Origin: JBBTQZ01 sp038065435
GTDB taxonomy: Bacteria; Patescibacteriota; Minisyncoccia; Phycocordibacterales; WO2-35-19
Reading direction: 5' to 3'
Assembly: GCA_038065435.1 (NCBI GenBank)
Contig: JBBTQZ010000010.1
Span: 1-10,838 of the forward strand
Length of the DNA: 10,838 bases
The notes beneath the pieces are model-generated. The model was not told where the DNA came from. It saw only the letters and a list, made by a program, of their open reading frames with translations, and ran no database searches. Below, in pieces: positions 6,730 to 10,838 of the stretch. Each line of letters begins with the position of its first letter. Position 1 is the first letter of the stretch. Position numbers and translations under genes: made by a program.

Positions 6730-7404
6730 TTATTCTAGGCTGTATAATCGCAAAAGTAGCGGTTCTTTGTTTTTAGTACCATCTTCAAACAATTTACTAT
6801 AATTTGTTTTTGATGAAAGCTGTTCTAGTATTATCTCTTTTTTACACATCTGCCCTTCTCTTATACCGATATAATCTGGAAAGCTACTCCAAAACCAATC
6901 TTTTAAATTTTTTACCAGCCCAGCCTCTTTCGGATTTTTGTGTATATAGTAAGTAAGCCAAAAAAGATAGTTATTGTCTTCTACCGCTATAGCCTTGAAA
7001 GTGTCTTGGAAGAGCGTGCCTACTCTTTGGTACTTTCTATTGAAATACATTGAGTAGCTGGTGCATACTTTGCCTATTAGTTTAGTTACAGGTACTTCTC
7101 CATTTTGTTTGATAAGAAGGTGGAAATGATTCGGCATAAGACAGTAGGAAACAAGATCGTACGAATCCGGTTTTATGAAGCTTGTACTATAATCTCTTTT
7201 GTTTTTGGGGAAAGGATGTCTCTTCAACTCTTGGGGGAGGGTCACCCTCCCCATATTAAAATTGGGATAAAGAGCTTGGTGGAGCCTAAAAAGAAAAAAA
7301 TTGTAATCTTCATCATCCAAAAAGATGTCCGATTGAGCTACCCCTCTATTTAACACATGGTAAAAGGTGTTTGGGGCATATTGTTTATAGTCCCTATTTT
7401 TCAT
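6730..7404 (-). CDS. REP-associated tyrosine transposase (Y1, IS200-like/HUH fold)
   Basis: 224 residues from ATG 7404. The N-terminal FYHVLNRGVAQSDIF (14-28) is the family's opening strand/loop. YCLMPNHFHLLIKQ (87-100) carries the metal-binding HUH-type pair His93/His95. RVGTLFQDTFKAI (127-139) and LTYYIHKNPKEAGLV (150-164) follow; the last contains the YI-x-x-NP motif in whose region the catalytic tyrosine lies (Tyr152 or Tyr153). These single-domain enzymes cut and join single-stranded REP hairpin DNA. Residues 52-57 (GRVTLP) are encoded by a copy of the element's own palindrome. A TTG start at 7440 would add 12 residues, but a TATAAT box lies at 7417-7412, downstream of that TTG, so ATG 7404 is preferred and the mRNA may be leaderless. 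Stop TAA. The frame is intact, so the enzyme may be active. No accessory TnpB is present. Confidence 0.88.
   Translation of the reverse strand: MKNRDYKQYAPNTFYHVLNRGVAQSDIFLDDEDYNFFLFRLHQALYPNFNMGRVTLPQELKRHPFPKNKRDYSTSFIKPDSYDLVSYCLMPNHFHLLIKQNGEVPVTKLIGKVCTSYSMYFNRKYQRVGTLFQDTFKAIAVEDNNYLFWLTYYIHKNPKEAGLVKNLKDWFWSSFPDYIGIREGQMCKKEIILEQLSSKTNYSKLFEDGTKNKEPLLLRLYSLE
7234..7252. repeat. 19-nt REP-like palindrome in frame inside the transposase gene
   Basis: GGGGAGGGTCACCCTCCCC, a perfect palindrome around one central base, identical to 7445-7463. On the coding strand it is translated GRVTLP (residues 52-57), in a region between the first helix and the HUH strand that is variable in this family. 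The reading frame is kept. Confidence 0.8.
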
Positions 7405-7411
7405 ACCAACT

Positions 7412-7440
7412 ATTATAGTGTGGAGAAGAACCCTCCGCAA
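7412..7440 (-). promoter_or_regulatory. Promoter of the transposase, probably giving a leaderless mRNA
   Basis: On the minus strand TTGCGG (7440-7435), a 17-bp spacer, and consensus TATAAT (7417-7412) lie just inside the right palindrome. Only 7 nt separate TATAAT from the ATG at 7404, so transcription should begin at or next to the A of the start codon. The -35 is weak (TTG only). Confidence 0.5.
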
Positions 7441-7444
7441 CTTA

Positions 7445-7466
7445 GGGGAGGGTCACCCTCCCCCAC
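7445..7466. repeat. REP-like palindrome at the 5' side of the transposase gene
   Basis: GGGGAGGGT (7445-7453), central C, ACCCTCCCC (7455-7463), identical to the copy at 7234-7252. On the minus strand it is preceded by GTGG (7466-7463), as is the left-end arm on the plus strand. Confidence 0.75.
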
Positions 7467-7474
7467 TCCCACGG

Positions 7475-7966
7475 CTACTTGAAGTTGCGGATAGAGGTGA
7501 CTACTTGACTGTCTTTACGCAACTGCTCATAAAAGAGCACATTATCTCTATTGATATACAGAGTGTCCACTGGACCATGTATTTCTTTGCCTAATTTAAC
7601 GAGAGCAAATTTTGGCTCCGATAGTGGGTCTGCCGTTGCGACAGCAGTAGCGTCTCCTGAAAGTTGGAGATAGTAAACATCAATTAAAACAAGCTCATCT
7701 CTGGTCATACTCTCTGGTTTGCCAAAATATACCTGCCCGTTAGTCAAAAAAACAGCGTAATACGTATCGGGTTCTATCGATGGTTTAGATGATAGTTTTT
7801 TATACCCATAGAAACCTATGGTCACCAATACAACAAAGATAAATACAAACATCAAAACTCGTATCAAAACACCACTAATATTTTTTTTAATCTTTTCATC
7901 TTTCTTTTCACCTATATTGTTGGGTGACTGAGAAAATGATCCGAATCGCATATTATTATTGTCCAT
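7475..7966 (-). CDS. Single-pass membrane protein of a CPR-type uncharacterised family
   Basis: 163 residues: a polar cytoplasmic N-terminus (1-30, Asn/Ser then Lys-rich), one strong TM helix (~31-53, SGVLIRVLMFVFIFVVLVTIGF), and a ~110-residue external domain. The domain starts with DTYYAVFLTNGQVYFGK (67-83), then ELVLIDVYYLQL, and ends LYINRDNVLFYEQLRKDSQVVTSI. The 'YAVFLTNGQVYFGK ... L.DVYYL' pattern is one I recognise from small membrane-anchored proteins of Patescibacteria; no function is known to me. The external part looks like a small beta-rich fold. ATG 7966 is chosen; a second ATG is at codon 6. A TATAAT box (7980-7975) lies 8 nt before the start and there is no Shine-Dalgarno. Stop TAG. 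The RAYT element lies directly downstream and the giant surface protein upstream. Confidence 0.7.
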   Translation of the reverse strand: MDNNNMRFGSFSQSPNNIGEKKDEKIKKNISGVLIRVLMFVFIFVVLVTIGFYGYKKLSSKPSIEPDTYYAVFLTNGQVYFGKPESMTRDELVLIDVYYLQLSGDATAVATADPLSEPKFALVKLGKEIHGPVDTLYINRDNVLFYEQLRKDSQVVTSIRNFK

Positions 7967-7974
7967 AATTATTT

Positions 7975-7980
7975 ATTATA
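7975..7980 (-). promoter_or_regulatory. TATAAT -10 box 8 nt before the start of the 163-residue protein
   Basis: The minus strand reads TATAAT at 7980-7975, followed by AAATAATT and the ATG at 7966. No good -35 is seen. The spacing implies a leaderless or nearly leaderless transcript, as for the transposase gene. Confidence 0.4.
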
Positions 7981-8013
7981 TTTTGACTAACTTATATTTA
8001 TAATAATATCCCC

Positions 8014-8033
8014 CATTGCTTTTAAGAGCAATG
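8014..8033. other. Short hairpin in the 193-bp intergenic region 7967-8159
   Basis: CATTGCT (8014-8020), a 6-nt loop TTTAAG, and AGCAATG (8027-8033) form a perfect 7-bp stem. No T-run follows on either strand, so it is not a clear terminator. With the palindrome at 8073-8144 it fills most of the intergenic space between the surface protein and the next gene. Confidence 0.3.
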
Positions 8034-8072
8034 TTGATAGCCAGAACTAATTATTGATTCACCTCACCATAC

Positions 8073-8144
8073 AGACCTCACCCCTTTCCCCTCTCCTTGA
8101 CAAGGAGAGGGGCAGACCGAGCTTACGAGGTCGGGGTGAGGTCT
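8073..8144. repeat. Nested palindromic repeat (three-stem, cloverleaf-like)
   Basis: The outer arms AGACCTCACCCC (8073-8084) and GGGGTGAGGTCT (8133-8144) are perfectly complementary. Inside, CCCCTCTCCTTG (8088-8099), central A, and CAAGGAGAGGGG (8101-8112) form a perfect 12-bp palindrome, and GACC/GGTC (8115-8118/8129-8132) can form a small third stem. The layout is that of a non-autonomous palindromic repeat. Its plus-strand reading gives SPLSPLLDKERG..RGRGEV, a peptide signature commonly produced by such repeats in bacterial genomes. It lies 15 bp beyond the stop of the giant surface gene and could also stop or stabilise its transcript. Confidence 0.75.
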
Positions 8145-8159
8145 TCTTGAAAATTATTT

Positions 8160-10838
8160 CTACGGTGAACCACCCCCGCCACCACCCTGACCACCACCGC
8201 CTTGTGGCGCACCACCGCCAGAACCACCTTCGACACTTCCACCGCCACTATCACTTCCACCACCAATACGCACCGTACCGCCACCACTCCCCATCTCTAC
8301 CGAAGTAACCGTGCCATCCCCCGAAGCTCCGATGTTACCCATATTCCAGCAGCTACCATTGTTACCCCCACTAGAGTTAGTAGCGCTATAAGCGACAGAA
8401 AGCGAGCCTACATTACAAGCACTGTCTCTTACTGAAGCATAAGTGATGGCGGTCTGGGCAATATTGAAATTCACCAACCATTGCCAACCCGGGGCATCTG
8501 ATTGAATATTTATCCAATTACTACTTGCTCCTGTAACAGTAAACAAATTGGCAAAAGTAAATAAAGGCACATCAGGAGTCCCCGACTCATGCTCGCTAAA
8601 TTTAATAGTTTTACCGGGGATAATAGAAGTCATATTATAGAAAGTCGTATTCTTGACACTCGATATGGTCGCTGTATTACTAGAATCCAGAGTTAAAGTA
8701 CCGCTGTTATGAGTAAAGCCAGAGGCGCTAATATTACTATCAGTATAATTACCAGCCAAGGTAAAGGCACTGGAATTAGACGCTTGGAAGGTATCCCCGT
8801 CCCCTATGCTAAAGTTACCGTTTACATCTAGCACCGGATCTCTCGTATTAGCGTCCACCGTAGCCGCTCCAGAACCATTAATAGTAAAATCATTATTGAC
8901 TGTAATAGTCTGCCCCGTAGTTGTAGCCAATTTCACCGTCGGGCTCCCTGAACTCGGTGAGATTTCAAGATTGTAATAAGTGGTAGGAGTAACAGTTGCG
9001 TTGTTGGTGCCGGTATATTTAAAAGTTGAAGAGCTGGCCAAAAAAGTACCGAGCATTTGGAACGGCTCGTGCGAGGCTGTAAGTGACCAAGTCTTAGAAA
9101 CTCCAGCGTCCATTATTTGATTGTTAGCAATGGTAGTAGTCGCTGTTGTGACCGAGCCAGTGCCGGTAGAAGTAGTCGTAGATACGACCCCATCAGCATA
9201 AACATTAAAAACTAAATCGTAAGAAAGAGCGCTCCATGTTCCATTATAAGCAGAAGTGTTACCTGGGTGAGTCGGACTAGTACTATCATCACCGCCCGAT
9301 ATATTTGATCCAGCAGCTGGTGTGTGTTCAACAGAAATAACATAATTAGTGCCATTAGTCATCGCATATCTATTGCCGGCAGTAAATTCAAAATTGTAGA
9401 AACGAGATTCACCGACAACTAATGAAGTGGCGCTTACTGTTTCTGAAGTAGCGAGAGCGGCACCAGTCGGCACACTATTGGTACCGAAAGTGCCACTATG
9501 AGCATACAATTTGGCTACTATATTACCAGAAACACCACCACCCCTTTGCAAATAAAATTTCACCGAATCTAATGTCCCACCTGTAGAAGTGAATGATTGG
9601 GCGATGGCTGTGTAATCATTTGCATCATCCTCCATTGAAAGAGTCCCATTTTTATTTGTATTATCATAACTACTGACGCTATTAGTCGTACTTCCAAAAT
9701 TTAATTTATTAAATGTCCAACCAGAATTACTACCAAATGAAGTAGAATCTTTATTGGTAAAAGTGCCAGAAGTTAGATTGATAGTGCCGCTCCCGCTTAC
9801 ATCTCCCCCTTCAACTATCATGTCTCCAGTACCAGTGATGGTGCCAGAAACTACGAGATCATCCTCCACTATGATCGTCCCGCCAGAAGTAGTGAGGGTG
9901 CCTGAAGTGATGGTCAAATCATCAACCACTGTAAATGAAGATCCAGAAGAAACATTTCCGGCTATTATTAAATCATCAAATCTAAGTGTCCCAGAATTTA
10001 CGATTGAACCACCGGTCATAGTGATCGGTTGATTGATCTGGGGTTGATATACAGCTGTAGATTCTATTGTCAAAGTGTTTGCTACTGAAAAACCAACATT
10101 AGTAAGATAAGTTTGAGGAGTTGATCCAGAGGCAATAGTTAAATTATAAAAAGTGAGGGTGCCTGAATTTTCTATATACGGACAACCACTAGGAAGAGTC
10201 ACCGTGCCTCCTGATAAGATAAGACTACCGGAAGTATTTATTATCAAACCCTCACAACCGCCAATACTAAAAGAAGTACTCCCTGTAACCACTCCTGTAG
10301 AAGATATAGTCAGGTTATCGAAAGTAAGAGCATTACTTCCTCCTCCTAGAGTACCTGTACCAGAGATGGTGACAGTCGGCGTGCCAGCGGTATTAGTGAC
10401 GGTCGCCGTGCCGGCGGTAATGATCGATCCCCCGTTTACATTGGTGCTGGCGTTTATATTTAAAGTCGCTCCCGTATCAACAATAATATCATCAGCTATC
10501 ACATTAGTTGCCGTACCCAAAGTGACAGTAGAAGTATCATCAAGATGCAAATCTCCGGTGCCTTGGGTAGTGACCGTCCCTCCCGGGGCATAAGTATCCC
10601 CCGTCCAAACATGTATATCGGCACTTGAAGTCGCCGTAATGTTGGTTGTGCCCGAAGTGGTGGCCATCATGTCGGTATAGTCATCGACCCAGCCAGTTTG
10701 AATATTAGCATTGGTTATGGATGAGCCAGTGTCATGTCGCAGAGCAAGCACTCCCCCATAAATATCTACATCGGATTTGGTGACGCCGTCGGAAACAAGA
10801 ATCGTGGCTCCCTTATAAGTAAGATCACCGTTTATATA
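8160..10838 (-). CDS. Giant beta-repeat surface/secreted protein, C-terminal 892 residues (N-terminus outside window)
   Basis: The frame is open from the window edge (10838) to TAG at 8162-8160, so the GTG at 10751 is not the real start. The visible protein is Thr/Ser/Gly/Asn-rich with short strand-turn units, typical of a beta-solenoid or adhesin stalk. A motif T-F-x-N-L-x-I recurs, with its Phe at visible residues 173, 230 and 287, spaced 57 residues; later relatives occur near 376, 621 and 733. Residues ~392-549 differ: TAIAQSFTSTGGTLDSVKFYL ... NTSAYNGTWSALSYDLVFNVY, a jelly-roll-like module of the 'choice-of-anchor' type (inferred). Four cysteines (195, 219, 808, 830) could pair. The last ~55 residues are Gly-rich, ending GGGGGGSP. 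No LPXTG, C-terminal TM helix or PEP-CTERM is seen, so attachment is unclear. Likely role: surface fibre, adhesin or S-layer-like coat used in host contact. The signal peptide would be in the missing part. Confidence 0.8.
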   Translation of the reverse strand, partial: YINGDLTYKGATILVSDGVTKSDVDIYGGVLALRHDTGSSITNANIQTGWVDDYTDMMATTSGTTNITATSSADIHVWTGDTYAPGGTVTTQGTGDLHLDDTSTVTLGTATNVIADDIIVDTGATLNINASTNVNGGSIITAGTATVTNTAGTPTVTISGTGTLGGGSNALTFDNLTISSTGVVTGSTSFSIGGCEGLIINTSGSLILSGGTVTLPSGCPYIENSGTLTFYNLTIASGSTPQTYLTNVGFSVANTLTIESTAVYQPQINQPITMTGGSIVNSGTLRFDDLIIAGNVSSGSSFTVVDDLTITSGTLTTSGGTIIVEDDLVVSGTITGTGDMIVEGGDVSGSGTINLTSGTFTNKDSTSFGSNSGWTFNKLNFGSTTNSVSSYDNTNKNGTLSMEDDANDYTAIAQSFTSTGGTLDSVKFYLQRGGGVSGNIVAKLYAHSGTFGTNSVPTGAALATSETVSATSLVVGESRFYNFEFTAGNRYAMTNGTNYVISVEHTPAAGSNISGGDDSTSPTHPGNTSAYNGTWSALSYDLVFNVYADGVVSTTTSTGTGSVTTATTTIANNQIMDAGVSKTWSLTASHEPFQMLGTFLASSSTFKYTGTNNATVTPTTYYNLEISPSSGSPTVKLATTTGQTITVNNDFTINGSGAATVDANTRDPVLDVNGNFSIGDGDTFQASNSSAFTLAGNYTDSNISASGFTHNSGTLTLDSSNTATISSVKNTTFYNMTSIIPGKTIKFSEHESGTPDVPLFTFANLFTVTGASSNWINIQSDAPGWQWLVNFNIAQTAITYASVRDSACNVGSLSVAYSATNSSGGNNGSCWNMGNIGASGDGTVTSVEMGSGGGTVRIGGGSDSGGGSVEGGSGGGAPQGGGGQGGGGGGSP

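Larger units (their letters stand above)
6678..7466 (-). mobile_element. RAYT element: REP-associated tyrosine transposase with inverted palindromic ends
   Basis: The transposase gene (6730-7404) is enclosed by palindromes built on GGGTCACCC. At the left end the plus strand reads GTGGAGGGTCACCC from 6678. At the right end the minus strand reads GTGGGGGAGGGTGACCC from 7466. Thus both ends begin with GTGG followed by the same hairpin, pointing inward. RAYT genes are typically flanked by inverted REP hairpins preceded by a GTRG-like tetranucleotide, which fits. The limits are inferred from symmetry; no target-site duplication is expected for Y1 enzymes and none was sought. The right end is 8 nt from the stop of the upstream gene. 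Confidence 0.6.

Noticed and set aside
7105..7353. Plus-strand frame of 82 residues inside the transposase
   Set aside because: Antisense shadow of a well-supported transposase gene.
6678..7466. CRISPR array or toxin-antitoxin system around the repeated GGGTCACCC motifs
   Set aside because: Only three loci with irregular spacing, palindromic and inverted at the element ends; this fits RAYT/REP, and no cas or toxin-antitoxin proteins are present.
8054..8308. Plus-strand frame of 84 residues containing SPLSPLLDKERG
   Set aside because: It is the translation of the palindromic repeat and then of the antisense of the Gly-rich tail (His-rich low complexity), not a gene.
9754..10593. Plus-strand frames opposite the surface protein, rich in Val/Pro
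   Set aside because: Antisense shadows of Thr/Gly/Ser-rich repeat codons, with no independent start signal or domain.
67..10838. TGA recoded as glycine or tryptophan (no gene in the window ends in TGA)
   Set aside because: All stops seen are TAA or TAG, but there are only eight genes, and no long frame is broken by internal TGA, so the standard bacterial code (table 11) fits; the lack of TGA stops is too small a sample.

Overview
The window looks like a piece of a draft metagenome scaffold from a Patescibacteria/CPR bacterium, most likely a Parcubacteria-type lineage. The pointers are a moderately AT-rich genome with tightly packed minus-strand genes, start codons without Shine-Dalgarno sequences, a short FtsB/DivIC-like protein beside a tRNA-Gly, a membrane 'O-antigen ligase-like plus TPR' fusion next to murJ, a small one-helix protein of the 'YYAVFLTNGQVYFGK' type, and a very large beta-repeat surface protein. 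The lineage is inferred from gene style and protein likeness; no marker phylogeny was possible.

Layout. 1-54: 5' part of a minus-strand tRNA-Gly(CCC), cut by the window start. 67-441 (-): septum-formation-initiator protein. 490-594 (+): the only plus-strand gene, a 34-residue membrane peptide, divergent from the FtsB-like gene and convergent with lepA. 6595 to 601 (-): a probable three-gene operon of an O-antigen-ligase-like/TPR membrane protein, murJ and lepA; the first two are 19 nt apart and the last two overlap by 20 nt. lepA holds a run of 100 N flanked by identical 55-bp sequences. Collapsing the gap and one copy restores a normal 613-residue EF-4, so this is an unclosed contig overlap rather than a broken gene. 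6678-7466: a REP-associated tyrosine transposase (RAYT, Y1/HUH) bounded by inverted GGGTCACCC palindromes, with a third copy in frame inside the transposase gene. 7475-7966 (-): small single-TM protein. 8073-8144: a nested palindromic repeat. 8160 to the window end (-): C-terminal 892 residues of a giant secreted or surface beta-solenoid protein with a glycine-rich tail.

Functionally, much of the window concerns the cell envelope: division (FtsB-like), lipid II or polymer flipping (MurJ), a polymerase/ligase-like membrane protein and a surface fibre or adhesin. LepA, a translation GTPase, is co-transcribed with the envelope genes. The most unusual layer is non-coding: three unrelated palindrome families occur within about 6.3 kb, and two of them lie in frame inside protein genes (the lepA linker and the RAYT itself), resembling Rickettsia palindromic elements or REPINs. 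No intergenic stretch exceeds 300 bases; the longest are 7967-8159 and 6596-6729, both described below.
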